Shown here: positions 44,349-52,333 of the stretch, in pieces
Position numbering within the stretch: position 1 is the first letter of the stretch
How the letters are laid out: each line of letters opens with the position of its first letter
Origin: Candidatus Woesearchaeota archaeon
Lineage (GTDB): Archaea; Nanobdellota; Nanobdellia; Woesearchaeales; BM511
Direction: 5' to 3'
Length of the DNA: 64,000 nucleotides
Assembly (NCBI GenBank): GCA_002867475.1
Contig: PKTL01000069.1
Location: 1-64,000 of the forward strand
Position numbers and translations under genes: made by a program
The notes under the pieces: model-generated
Databases searched by the model: none
Seen by the model: the letters and a program-made list of their open reading frames with translations, nothing else
What the model was told of the DNA's origin: nothing

Positions 44349-45119
44349 TTATCTAGATAAGTGCTTACTGCTTATTGTTGAAAGATCAGTAGTCTTATCT
44401 ATTTCAAGTATTGCGTTTGCTAGTTGCTTTCCACCAACCACTTCTGGCATCACAACTATTTGCGCACCAACTTTATGAAGTCTTCCAACACTTTCTTCAT
44501 CGCTTGCTTTTGCAGCAATTATCAAATTAGGATTCAGCTCTGATGCTGTCATGACCACATAGATATTATCGCTATTTTCCCTTAAAGTTGAAACTAAAAC
44601 TTTCGCTTGTTTAATATTTGCTTTCTCCAATATGTGTGGATCCATAGCATTTCCTTGGATAACTTGTTCTCCTTTATCAAGAAGTCTTTGTACAACGTCT
44701 GGATCTTTTTCTATTATGATATATTTTTTTGTGTCTTTCTTTAAGTTTTCAAGAGTGTATTTTCCTATCATCCCATAACCGCACACAATGATATGATTCT
44801 TTTCTTTTTTCATTCTGATGATTCCTCCTTTGAGCCCTTTAATGAGTAAATTTGTTTGAGTTTCTATTACCATGCTTGCAAAAGCTGTTGCCGTATATAA
44901 CACGGCACCCATACCTAGATATATTGATATGACTGCAATCAATTTTCCAAAGGGTGTTTCTGGTTTGAAAAGTATATCTACTGTCAAAAACATTAGAAAT
45001 GTGGAGTAGATAGCATCATAGAAGGGGATTCCTTCTACCATTGTCAGAAGCGATGCGCTAAAACTCGCAACTGATATAAAAAATAACACTCCAAAAAAAA
45101 TACTTTTTTTATGTACCAA
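44349..45119 (-). CDS. Ion-channel-like membrane protein with TrkA-N (RCK) domain
   Basis: 256 residues. Two hydrophobic segments flank a pore-helix-like stretch (YDAIYSTFLMFLTVDILF), then a cytoplasmic RCK domain with Rossmann motif HIIVCGYGMIGKYTLENL and NAMDPHILEKANIKQAKVLVSTL. The plan is that of an archaeal K+ channel, but the selectivity filter TVGYG is replaced by TVDIL (46-50). It may be a non-canonical channel or a non-conducting sensor. Confidence 0.75.
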   Translation of the reverse strand: MVHKKSIFFGVLFFISVASFSASLLTMVEGIPFYDAIYSTFLMFLTVDILFKPETPFGKLIAVISIYLGMGAVLYTATAFASMVIETQTNLLIKGLKGGIIRMKKEKNHIIVCGYGMIGKYTLENLKKDTKKYIIIEKDPDVVQRLLDKGEQVIQGNAMDPHILEKANIKQAKVLVSTLRENSDNIYVVMTASELNPNLIIAAKASDEESVGRLHKVGAQIVVMPEVVGGKQLANAILEIDKTTDLSTISSKHLSR

Positions 45120-45245
45120 TAACCCACCTCTTTTAGTCTATAAATTGGTCTTTTCTTATTTAAAGGTTTTTATTTTTTTAATGATTAAATAAGATTTATA
45201 CTATTAAACCATGTTTTTATAAAATATATTTTTTTATCAAATCCT

Positions 45246-45650
45246 ATGGAAGAGGTTAATTTAGCACATGTTCTTATCTGTAACAATCGTTATGAAGTCA
45301 TTGCTGGACTGCATAAAAGTAGGAATGATCTGACACTGCCTGGCGGAAAAGTGGAAGAATATGAAAGTTTTACAGATGCTGCCAAAAGAGAAACCAAGGA
45401 AGAAACTGGAATAATCTTAAATTCCTTAGAGATCTTGCTTTATGAAGCTAGAATACCTAAAGAAGATAAAATATTCAATGTGAAAACTTTTTTTGCAACA
45501 ACAGACAAAAAACCTCGTAACCTCTTAAAAGATGAACATGGGTTCATGAAATTTTTACCATATGAAACCCTTTTTAAGTATCCTAGAGCATTTTATATAG
45601 AGCAACCAATAATAGATTTCTATAATATTAACAATGTATCAAATTTTTAA
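45246..45650 (+). CDS. NUDIX hydrolase
   Basis: 134 residues with the complete Nudix box GGKVEEYESFTDAAKRETKEETGI (shown in the order G5xE7xREUxEExGU; here about 32-55). It hydrolyses nucleoside diphosphate derivatives of unknown identity. TATA-like sequence 20-30 bases upstream suggests a leaderless transcript. Its end overlaps the convergent GTPase gene by 12 bases. Confidence 0.88.
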   Translation: MEEVNLAHVLICNNRYEVIAGLHKSRNDLTLPGGKVEEYESFTDAAKRETKEETGIILNSLEILLYEARIPKEDKIFNVKTFFATTDKKPRNLLKDEHGFMKFLPYETLFKYPRAFYIEQPIIDFYNINNVSNF

Positions 45651-46604
45651 GAACTTAAAATCTTTCAATTCTTCAAAATTCAAGAAATTGTAGTTCTTGT
45701 TTTCTTTTATGAATTCTTCAATCTCTTCTTTTTCGAGAATATCCTGTTTTGACAAGTATACATGAATCGGTTTATGAAGCTTTTTTACGTTATCATAAAG
45801 CTTTTTTTGCTTCTCAATAGGATAAGTTTCTGTAAGATCAATAATAAAAAGTATGGAGTCTGCAACGTAACGCATAGCTAGATATGCTTGGATCTCTACA
45901 GAATTCATCTTTTCTACTCTGTTTAGAGTTCCAGGAGTATCTATTAATTGTATCTTGTTATATGATTTTTTCATATATCCAACATTAAGTTTTTTTGTTG
46001 TGAAAGCATAACTGTTTATCTCTGGAGTGCTTGTTGTAAGTTTTGATAAAAGCGTGCTTTTTCCCACGTTTGGAAAACCTGCTATAGCGACAGTTTTTAA
46101 TCCTGTTTTAATACTTGGATAGTTCTTCATTGTTATTCTTGCTTGTTCTAAGTATTTCAACTCGTTTCTTATTTGTTTTGGAACACTGCTTATTCTTCCT
46201 AAAAATTCCCTTACAAGCTTATTTATTAGTATAAGCTCTTTTGCTGATTTTATCTTTTTCACATAATCATTTGTAAGTTTTGATGTCTGTTTAGTTGCCC
46301 AATTCAAAGATGCGAGACTTTTTTTCAATAAGTCGATTTCTAAAGTAAGATTTAGTAATTGTTTGTAAAACTCGCTCAATTCATCGAAACTTGGATAGGA
46401 TTTGATAATCTTACCATACTGACTATTTATGGATTTTTCAATAACTCTTATCTTTTCTATCTCGATAGTTTTACTCTTTTGCATCCTTGTCAATTTGCTT
46501 GAAAGACTGCTTCTTATCTCTGTAGCGTGCTTTTTTCCTCTTTTTATAGCTACATCTAGATAAAAGTCAGGTGTTTCAATCTTCTGCAATCCTTGAAAGT
46601 TCAT
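45639..46604 (-). CDS. Nog1-like GTPase
   Basis: 321 residues of the OBG/HflX-like superfamily. An N-terminal helical bundle of about 165 residues precedes G1 GFPNVGKSTLL, G3 DTPGTL and G4-like LSKQD. Nog1 assists large-subunit assembly in eukaryotes and its archaeal relatives are thought to do the same. The N-terminal bundle and lengths fit the archaeal form. Confidence 0.88.
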   Translation of the reverse strand: MNFQGLQKIETPDFYLDVAIKRGKKHATEIRSSLSSKLTRMQKSKTIEIEKIRVIEKSINSQYGKIIKSYPSFDELSEFYKQLLNLTLEIDLLKKSLASLNWATKQTSKLTNDYVKKIKSAKELILINKLVREFLGRISSVPKQIRNELKYLEQARITMKNYPSIKTGLKTVAIAGFPNVGKSTLLSKLTTSTPEINSYAFTTKKLNVGYMKKSYNKIQLIDTPGTLNRVEKMNSVEIQAYLAMRYVADSILFIIDLTETYPIEKQKKLYDNVKKLHKPIHVYLSKQDILEKEEIEEFIKENKNYNFLNFEELKDFKFLKI

Positions 46605-46641
46605 AGATATTTAGAAATGGTTGCTTCTTTTTAAATAGATA

Positions 46642-47424
46642 CTATTTATTAAACCATTCTTGCATTTTGATTGCATCGTTTAATGGTTCAGGAGATTCAT
46701 TGATTATTGTAATATTGTAACCTTTATCTCCATATTCTTGTAGCTTTTTTATTAATGGTTCTGCGAATTCCTTGCTTGTTAGAATATGGTTTCTTTCTCC
46801 TTTATCTGTGTATTCAATGCCTGAGAAATGTGCGTGGAAAGTTTTTGGAAGTTTCTTAAATACTTCACCATAATCAATCTTTCCTATATTTCTAGCATAG
46901 ATATGGCTAAAATCGACAGTTATTGAGATTCCCAATTCTTCTCTTAATCTCAATAGTTCGTCTAAATCTCCAAACTGACTTGCCTTCCCAGTAGTTTCAG
47001 GTGCTAAAATCTTCTTATCCCAACAATTTTCTTCCATTATTTGGATTATATCTTCTATTTCTTCTTTAATTATTTCATAGACTTCTTCTTTGTCCTGTTT
47101 TTGGTAGAATCCTGGGTGAAAGACAACATACTTCGCGTTTAAATGAATTGCTCGTTCAACAGAGTCTAATATTCTTTTTTTGCTTGCTTCTCTCTTTATT
47201 TTTTCTGGACTTGCAAGGTTTATGAAATAAGGCGCGTGAATAGTTAAAATTACACCTTGTTCTTTTGCTAATTCGCCCAGTATTTTTGCTTTCTCATTTG
47301 ATACATTTACACCATGGGTGAATGGCATCTCTAGAATCTTCAAACCATTGTTTTTTACATTAGGTATTCCTTTCTCGTAGCCTAAACCATCTGTTCCTGC
47401 CGGACCTATAATTACATTATCCAT
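46642..47424 (-). CDS. nfo: Endonuclease IV-type AP endonuclease (xylose-isomerase-like TIM barrel)
   Basis: 260 residues. Metal-ligand motifs of the AP2Ec family are recognisable: IHAPY, VVFHPGFY, LAPETTGK, VDFSHIYAR, HAHFSGIEY, and a C-terminal INESP. These zinc enzymes cut DNA 5' to abasic sites. It may have its own GGAA-type start and is not in an obvious operon. Confidence 0.85.
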   Translation of the reverse strand: MDNVIIGPAGTDGLGYEKGIPNVKNNGLKILEMPFTHGVNVSNEKAKILGELAKEQGVILTIHAPYFINLASPEKIKREASKKRILDSVERAIHLNAKYVVFHPGFYQKQDKEEVYEIIKEEIEDIIQIMEENCWDKKILAPETTGKASQFGDLDELLRLREELGISITVDFSHIYARNIGKIDYGEVFKKLPKTFHAHFSGIEYTDKGERNHILTSKEFAEPLIKKLQEYGDKGYNITIINESPEPLNDAIKMQEWFNK

Positions 47425-47488
47425 AATAAGAAAATTAAAAGTTCCTTTTTTTAAGGGTTTTGTTTAAAAAAAAAAGAAAAAGAAGAAT

Positions 47489-47734
47489 TTATTCATCTCC
47501 AGACCAATCAGGCCTTTCATCACAGATAGGACCTCTACATGTTGGTCTTACTGGTTCATTAGGTCTTTCCATTAATGTTAATGGGTCATCTATATCTGAA
47601 TTTTCTGTTGGTGGTTCGAAAGATGGATCGAATCCCCACTCATTATAAACATTGTCAGCAAATACACTGACACTCCCAATTATTGTTAAAACTAAAATCG
47701 AAGTCAACAATAAAATTTTTATTTTTCTTTTCAT
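47489..47734 (-). CDS. Small secreted protein
   Basis: 81 residues: signal peptide (1-27, basic MKRKIK then LLLTSILVLTIIGSVSVFA) and a short acidic, Pro-rich mature part with two Cys (PTCRGPICDE). Same export-signal style as the next protein. Last of a run of four exported products. Function unknown. Confidence 0.55.
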   Translation of the reverse strand: MKRKIKILLLTSILVLTIIGSVSVFADNVYNEWGFDPSFEPPTENSDIDDPLTLMERPNEPVRPTCRGPICDERPDWSGDE

Positions 47735-47746
47735 CTTATTCCACCT

Positions 47747-48001
47747 CTATTCATCCATTGAATTTCTTATAGTGTTATTTATTCTTGAGCCTGTTTCATC
47801 AGGATATCCTGAGTAATCAACTAAACTATCTGCACCATATTCTGGTTCAAATTCTGTTCCTTCTCCACTATGGACTCTTTCTTCATTTCCGGGCCACGTT
47901 TCCGGGTCATACATCGGATTTAAATGGTGTGCGCTAACACTCGCAACTAACATTGTCATTAATGCTAGTACCATCAAAATACTCATTGTTTTTCTTTTCA
48001 T
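47747..48001 (-). CDS. Small secreted protein
   Basis: About 84 residues: signal peptide MKRKTMSILMVLALMTMLVASVSA followed by an acidic mature domain with HHLNPMYDPETWPGNEERVH, poor in hydrophobics. ATG 48001 is preceded by GGTGG; an in-frame GTG at 48010 overlaps that site. No family recognised; resembles its neighbour in size and layout. Confidence 0.55.
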   Translation of the reverse strand: MKRKTMSILMVLALMTMLVASVSAHHLNPMYDPETWPGNEERVHSGEGTEFEPEYGADSLVDYSGYPDETGSRINNTIRNSMDE

Positions 48002-48027
48002 ACATACCACCTTTTATTTTTTATTTT

Positions 48028-48222
48028 TTATATCATCTCACCGATCTCAACATATTCATCTTCTAGGAATCCATCTTCTAGATCGCTGATTACTTTTTCA
48101 TCCTCAAATACTGCGTTACCTGTTGTTACTGAAATATCTTTTTCTTCGTTTGTTGAAACTTCTGTATTAGTACATGCAGTAAAAGCTAAAGCAAGAACCA
48201 ATAAAACCATTAAATATTTCAT
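48028..48222 (-). CDS. Small lipoprotein
   Basis: 64 residues with a lipoprotein signal (LVLALAFTAC, Cys17) and an acidic tail (DLEDGFLEDEYVEIGE). Its ATG overlaps the stop of the upstream gene (ATGA) and GGAGGTG lies just before, so it is translationally coupled. Function unknown. Confidence 0.6.
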   Translation of the reverse strand: MKYLMVLLVLALAFTACTNTEVSTNEEKDISVTTGNAVFEDEKVISDLEDGFLEDEYVEIGEMI

Positions 48223-49169
48223 CAGTAAACACCTCCTTTAACACCTGTTTCTTCGCTGCTAGCTGAAGGTTCTTTAGGTGCTGTAGTTGCACTTTCAGTT
48301 GGTGCTTCATCACTGTTTGAATCTTCTGAATTATCGCTTGATTGCTCTCCAGTTACGGTTACTGAATTACTATCTTCATTGCTTGGTGCTGAATCAAAAT
48401 TTGGTTCTTCATTCTTGTTTTCGAATGTTGATTCCACTTGCACTTTCAGTTCTGTCTCTGCTGCTTTGTTCTGTATGCTTGTGCTTACCGCTTCTTCTAT
48501 CACTCTTTTTGCTGCAGTTTCTTTTTCTTCACCGCTCATCTTTGAATAAACATCACTTAAGAATGTTTTTGCTCCATCAACTGTTGCAGAACCACTTTTT
48601 ATTTGTTGTACTGCTTCAGGATTTTCTAATCCTAATAATGCGAGCTTACTTTGAAATTGTAAAGCGTTGTACTCATTCTTTTTCTTTTGAATCTCTGTTT
48701 CAAGTGCTTTTACCTGTTCTTTTTCCTGATTTTTTATCTGTTCTTTTATACTATTTTTTACTGCTTCCTCTGTTACGACTTCGCTTACTGTTTGTCTGAA
48801 TTCAGTTATGAGATCTCTTGATTCTGCTTTTATTGAAAGATAAACTTCACTTAGATAAGTTGTGTTTGAATCTAAATTAATATTTTGTAGTTCTTCTAGT
48901 AAAACTTCGAGTTCGGATAAAATTTCACCCATTCTTGTTGTGTTAAAAGCTGGATACTCCTTATTTATCTCTTCAATTATCAGGTTTCCATCAATTATTT
49001 TGTCTGTAAGATCTTGCTCTAACTCTAAGAATCTTACTTCTCCACCATATTCATTATTGAATGCTGAGACTTCTGATAAGTCTTCAACTAGTACTTCTGG
49101 CTCTGCAAAACCTATACCCATTAGGAATATTGCAAAGATTGCCAAAAACATTATTTTTTTTGTTTTCAT
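48222..49169 (-). CDS. Secreted coiled-coil protein with acidic Ser/Thr tail
   Basis: About 315 residues. Signal peptide (to about GIGFAEPE), long helical region with coiled-coil character (KNQEKEQVKALETEIQKKKNEYNALQFQ), and a low-complexity tail rich in Ser, Glu, Asn and Thr (about 250-310) like a surface stalk. ATG 49169 preceded by GGGAGG. First of four exported proteins; likely a surface component. Confidence 0.6.
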   Translation of the reverse strand: MKTKKIMFLAIFAIFLMGIGFAEPEVLVEDLSEVSAFNNEYGGEVRFLELEQDLTDKIIDGNLIIEEINKEYPAFNTTRMGEILSELEVLLEELQNINLDSNTTYLSEVYLSIKAESRDLITEFRQTVSEVVTEEAVKNSIKEQIKNQEKEQVKALETEIQKKKNEYNALQFQSKLALLGLENPEAVQQIKSGSATVDGAKTFLSDVYSKMSGEEKETAAKRVIEEAVSTSIQNKAAETELKVQVESTFENKNEEPNFDSAPSNEDSNSVTVTGEQSSDNSEDSNSDEAPTESATTAPKEPSASSEETGVKGGVY

Positions 49170-49258
49170 ATTATTGCCTCCCAGTTTTTTGTAAATAGTA
49201 TTAAGATGGAACAAGATATTAATTTTTACCGGAACTAAGCGGAACTACCGGTGAGAAA

Positions 49259-49957
49259 TCAGTTTTTTAAGGTTAATCTGTTACTCATCCCGACCTTTTC
49301 TTTTGAGATGATGTCTTTTCTTACCATTGACTCAATGTTTCTTGAAACACTGCTTTTTGGAAGGTTTGTCTTTTCTTCTATATATTTTTGAGTTAATGGT
49401 TTTTTGCTCTTTTTTAGAATATCATAAATTATCTTTTGCCTTTCAGTTAGAAAAGCTGGGTCTATTCTTTTTGTTTTCTTTTTCTTATGAAAAAAGAAGA
49501 AATATGCTGCAAGTAAAATCAAGATTATAATTGATAAGAAAATAGAGATTAAGTAATTATTGTTTTCAAGCCTGTTTATTGAGTATTGAACTAGGATAAC
49601 CAAACTTTCATCTCTTCCAGTACCAATAACTGTTATTGAATCATCTTGATCTATTCTTGAGAGATGTCTTGTTTTTAGATAATTGATGTCCAAATCCTTT
49701 GGCATGTGAAGCCTGTATATGAACTCATCAAACGTTTCATCCATTGTCATATTGAAAAGCCAATATTTGCCTTTTTTAGAAGTGTAATTAGGGTTTGGTT
49801 GTTCAGTTAATAAATTTGGATAATTCGAGATTCCTTCAATTATCACATTGCCATCATCTTCTAAGAATATATCAATATCTGCATAATATCCAGCAAATAC
49901 AGAGTTTATCATAAGAATAAATACTGTTAAACATAAGAATATGTTCTTAGATCTCAT
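49259..49957 (-). CDS. Membrane-anchored winged-helix regulator
   Basis: 232 residues: signal peptide/first segment (1-22), an extracytoplasmic beta-rich domain (about 23-130), one membrane helix (about 132-153), then a cytoplasmic winged helix (LTERQKIIYDILKKSKKPLTQKYIEEKTNLPKSSVSRNIESMVRKDIISKE, split by turns). A receptor-like, one-component regulator sitting beside the run of exported proteins, which it may control. Confidence 0.75.
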   Translation of the reverse strand: MRSKNIFLCLTVFILMINSVFAGYYADIDIFLEDDGNVIIEGISNYPNLLTEQPNPNYTSKKGKYWLFNMTMDETFDEFIYRLHMPKDLDINYLKTRHLSRIDQDDSITVIGTGRDESLVILVQYSINRLENNNYLISIFLSIIILILLAAYFFFFHKKKKTKRIDPAFLTERQKIIYDILKKSKKPLTQKYIEEKTNLPKSSVSRNIESMVRKDIISKEKVGMSNRLTLKN

Positions 49958-50110
49958 AATTATACTAAGTTCTGGTTAAATAAAAAGCTTTTGTCTTTGA
50001 AAACTTTTTTATAATATTGTTTTCATATAATCATTTATGGATAGCTATTATTTAAATCTTTCGATTATTTTGTCTTTCATTAGTAGTAACATAAAAGACT
50101 TGATTTCGAA

Positions 50111-50216
50111 TTGTAACTAACATCGCTGTTACATACCCCGAAACAAAGTTTATGATTGACTTTAGTCCAATCAATAAACGACTTGAGAGTGCAACGAGGT
50201 CGACTGAAGGGAGAAG
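50111..50216 (+). repeat. Cassette-boundary element R1
   Basis: ATTGTAACTAACATCGCTGTTACATACC with the arms collapsed (TAAC-ATCGC-TGTTA, 50118-50132), then a hairpin (GTTTAT...ATAAAC) and GAGAGTGCAACGAGG at 50185. It is nearly identical to R5 over ACATACCCCGAAACAAAG. It is followed by the left arm of cassette 1. Confidence 0.6.
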
Positions 50217-50698
50217 TTTTAGAGCCCGAAAAAGAGTTAGTTTTTCAAAGTAGTGACAAACCGTAAGATTTATATTTAATTTAATCGTGCTTTTTATTAT
50301 GTCAAAAAATAACGAAAAAAATTTATCAACTATAATGTATCTTGCAGAACAACTTGGTATTAATCTTGATGATAAAAGAACTGCTATTGCTACACCTGAA
50401 GAAATGAGCACAGCAAGAATGTATGATGGTTCTTTAGAAGCTAGAGTAATTCCTAATTCTAGACCTGCTGTTGAAATTGAAACTCCAAGAGGTCCAGGAA
50501 TTTGGATAGAATTAGTTGACCACACTAGAGATTTAGCTCCAGAAGGAGCAATATATCAAATAAGAACTTACGTACCTAAAGAAGATCATAAAGAAGGTTT
50601 AACTGGAGATGTTTATTCTGTTTATGTTGGGAAAACTGGAATTATGCTTGATTTGCCAAAATAAGTTGATAATTCTGCATTGAAATAGGGCTCTAAAA
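50217..50698. repeat. Inverted repeat bounding cassette 1
   Basis: TTTTAGAGCCC (50217-50227) and GGGCTCTAAAA (50688-50698) enclose one gene. The arms match over 11 of 11 bases and occur nowhere else in the array. Confidence 0.75.
50299..50664 (+). CDS. Cassette 1 protein, unknown
   Basis: About 121 residues, soluble, mixed alpha/beta, no recognised motif (SARMYDGSLEARVIPNSRPAVEIETPRGPGIWIELVDH in parts). ATG 50299; a TATA-like TTTATATTTA lies 30 bases upstream, inside the cassette, so the gene has its own promoter. The internal start GTG 50287 is rejected. Confidence 0.55.
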   Translation: MSKNNEKNLSTIMYLAEQLGINLDDKRTAIATPEEMSTARMYDGSLEARVIPNSRPAVEIETPRGPGIWIELVDHTRDLAPEGAIYQIRTYVPKEDHKEGLTGDVYSVYVGKTGIMLDLPK

Positions 50699-50811
50699 TT
50701 GTATGTAACATCGCTGTTAAATACTCCGAGTCCGAGTTTAACTTGAACTTTAGTTCTAAGATTAAACGAAACGAGAGCGCAACGGGACAAGGAGCGACTA
50801 GCGACGCAGAG
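50699..50811 (+). repeat. Cassette-boundary element R2
   Basis: Begins TTGTATGTAACATCGCTGTTA (arms collapsed as in R1, 50706-50719), then hairpin GTTTAACTTGAACT...AGTTC-TAAG-ATTAAAC, GAGAGCGCAACGGG (50773) and CGCAGAG at 50805-50811, which touches the left arm of cassette 2. Confidence 0.6.
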
Positions 50812-50878
50812 TAAATTAGAGTCTTATTCTTCAAAAGAGTGAAACGATGCATTGAAGCTAACTTAAAAGGGCAATTTT

Positions 50879-51178
50879 TTATTCAAATTTGATATTTTCA
50901 TATTTTTTAAGATGTTTAGAACTATGCTTATATACAACATCATGATGTTCATAATCAACAAAAAATACGGTTCCGTCATCTCCAAAAAATAAAATTACAT
51001 AAGAATTATTCACATGAACACGTTTAAATTTCTTTAAATCTTATGAAAGATTTTTATAATGATATAAATTATCTGAATTTAGAATTTCATCTCTTTTATT
51101 AAGAATATTTTGAAGCTCTTTTCCTTTAAGCTTCTTAAGAGCTTTCTTGAAAAGATTGCCATATTTTCTTTTTCTCAT
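50879..51178 (-). pseudogene. RelE/ParE-type toxin with an in-frame TAA
   Basis: A frame of about 99 codons starts at ATG 51178, overlapping the antitoxin stop. It reads MRKRKYGNLFKKALKKLK...YHYKNLS-stop-DLKKFKRVHV...DGTVFFVDYEHHDVVYKHS. RelE-type features (basic N-terminus, RVHV, final DYEHHDVVYKH) continue past the TAA at 51041-51043, so the toxin is inactivated by one nonsense codon or the sequence has an error there. Confidence 0.7.
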
Positions 51179-51426
51179 CATAAATTAGCTCTATCTTTAA
51201 GTTCCTTTTCAAAGATATCAGCTTCTTCGTCTGATAAAAAAGAATTAGCATCTTTACTATTCAATCTTTCTAAATATTCTTCTCTTACTTTGAAATTATC
51301 AAAGATTTTTTCACGTGCAGCTTCACGCATGAATTCTTGAACATTCAAAAAACCATGATTTTTAGCATATTCTTTAGCTTGTTCTAAAAAATCTTCAGAT
51401 AATCTTAGATTTATTTGCGTAGTCAT
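51178..51426 (-). CDS. Antitoxin of the cassette 2 module
   Basis: 82 residues beginning MTTQINLRLSEDFLEQAKEYAKNHGF, a ribbon-helix-helix dimerisation motif, followed by the toxin-binding tail. Its stop overlaps the toxin start. An inverted repeat AATATTAT/ATAATATT (51427-51452) lies at the start codon and could be its operator. The longer frame upstream to 51492 lacks homology. Confidence 0.75.
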   Translation of the reverse strand: MTTQINLRLSEDFLEQAKEYAKNHGFLNVQEFMREAAREKIFDNFKVREEYLERLNSKDANSFLSDEEADIFEKELKDRANL

Positions 51427-51510
51427 AATATTATATGATATTACATAATATTTAAAACTATCGCTTAATCTTAAAAAATTGCCCATTTTCAAAAAAAAGA
51501 CTCTAATTTA

Positions 51511-51594
51511 TTGTATTTAACATCAGGATCGTTGTTAGTCAGTGAGTCTGCAAGACGAACGAAGGAGCGAATAGCGACTGACAGTATGACGCAG
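51511..51594 (+). repeat. Cassette-boundary element R3
   Basis: Starts TTGTATTTAACATCAGG, with core GTTGTTAGTC (51531-51540), then AGTCAG...GACTGAC pairing and CGCAGAG (51590-51596) overlapping the left arm of cassette 3. It is shorter and more diverged than the others. Confidence 0.55.
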
Positions 51595-51620
51595 AGAGCC
51601 GAACGGGCTTAAACGTAAAA

Positions 51621-51659
51621 TTTATATATGATTAAATAACATTAAATAATATTATTTAA
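51621..51659 (+). promoter_or_regulatory. Promoter and operator of the cassette 3 TA module
   Basis: TATA TTTATATATG (51621-51630) is followed by an inverted repeat TTAAATAA (51632-51639) and TTATTTAA (51652-51659), 28 bases overall, just before GGTG and the ATG. Autoregulation by the antitoxin is likely. Confidence 0.5.
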
Positions 51660-51668
51660 GGTGATAAA

Positions 51669-51896
51669 ATGAGTATAAAATCTTTTAACGTCGATGAAGA
51701 CACATATGGGAAATTTTCCTCTTATTGTAAAGAAAATGGGATAAGTATGAGTAAACAAGTGGAAACCTTCATGAAATCAATGATTGAAGAAGATCCACAA
51801 GTGAAACAAGAATACCTAGAAAAATTAGAAAGAATAAGAAAAGGAAAATTCGTAAAAGTAAACAACTTTGCTGAGAGATATGGATTAAAAGAATGA
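51669..51896 (+). CDS. Antitoxin of the cassette 3 module
   Basis: 75 residues, RHH-like DNA-binding N-terminus (SFNVDEDTYGKFSSYCKENGISMSKQVETFMKSM) and charged toxin-binding tail. It overlaps the toxin by 4 bases (ATGA). An intact module, unlike cassette 2. Confidence 0.78.
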   Translation: MSIKSFNVDEDTYGKFSSYCKENGISMSKQVETFMKSMIEEDPQVKQEYLEKLERIRKGKFVKVNNFAERYGLKE

Positions 51897-52156
51897 GTTA
51901 TGAACTTGAAATCCATGAAGATTTAGATAGAACTTTTTCTAAACTTTCAAAGAAAAATAAGAAACAATTAGAAATAATCTTCAAAAAAGTTGATGAAATT
52001 CTAAAAAATCCATATCATTACAAACCTCTTCGTGGAGACATGAAAGGTTCAAGAAGAGTTCATATCGATAAACACTTCGTTCTAATATATGAAATTCTTA
52101 AAGAATCAAAAGTTGTTCGATTACTAGACTATAATCATCACGACAAAGTTTACTAG
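51893..52156 (+). CDS. RelE-type toxin, cassette 3
   Basis: 87 residues of the RelE/ParE fold: DLDRTFSKLSKKNKKQLEIIFKKVDEILKNPYHYKPLRGDMKG, RRVHIDKHFVLIYEI and a final LLDYNHHDKVY. Intact C-terminal His/Tyr typical of mRNA-cutting RelE members. The stop sits in the right arm of the cassette repeat. Confidence 0.82.
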   Translation: MSYELEIHEDLDRTFSKLSKKNKKQLEIIFKKVDEILKNPYHYKPLRGDMKGSRRVHIDKHFVLIYEILKESKVVRLLDYNHHDKVY

Positions 52157-52165
52157 TTCGGCTCT

Positions 52166-52333
52166 TGAGTAATATTGTAACTAACATCGCTGTTAAATGA
52201 GGTTTTCTGATAAGAAAATCTGGAAGAGCGCCGAGCCGAGGCGCGAATCATTTAATCGCTGTTAGACGACCCGAACCATACAAAGTGAAGGTGAGAGCGC
52301 AGCGTGGCAAGAAAATCTATGATTTTCGCAGAG
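52166..52333 (+). repeat. Cassette-boundary element R4
   Basis: The clearest attC-like element: left arm AACATCGCTG-TTAAATGA (52183-52200), loop of about 47 bases, right arm TCATTTAATCGCTGTT (52248-52263) with GTTAGAC (GTTRRRY type). Then GAGAGCGCAGCGTGG, a GAAAATC/GATTTTC hairpin and CGCAGAG (52327-52333). Confidence 0.65.

Larger units (their letters stand above)
50812..51510. repeat. Nested inverted repeats bounding cassette 2
   Basis: Outer arms TAAATTAGAGTCTT (50812-50825) and AAGACTCTAATTTA (51497-51510), 14 of 14; inner arms GGGCAATTTTTTA (50869-50881) and TAAAAAATTGCCC (51472-51484), 13 of 13. Both pairs enclose the toxin-antitoxin genes. Confidence 0.75.
51595..52165. repeat. Inverted repeat bounding cassette 3
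   Basis: AGAGCCGAAC (51595-51604) and GTTCGGCTCT (52156-52165), 10 of 10. The toxin stop codon ends at 52156, right at the right arm. Confidence 0.7.

Noticed and set aside
48287-48799. Plus-strand frame rich in Leu opposite the secreted coiled-coil gene
   Set aside because: Antisense of a Glu/Gln/Lys-rich coding sequence, which always yields Leu/Phe/Ser-rich shadows.
50052-50525. Minus-strand frame of 157 codons
   Set aside because: It runs through R1 and antisense to the cassette 1 gene; no credible protein.
50599-50852. Two minus-strand frames over the end of cassette 1 and element R2
   Set aside because: They overlap the plus-strand gene and the repeat and show no homology.
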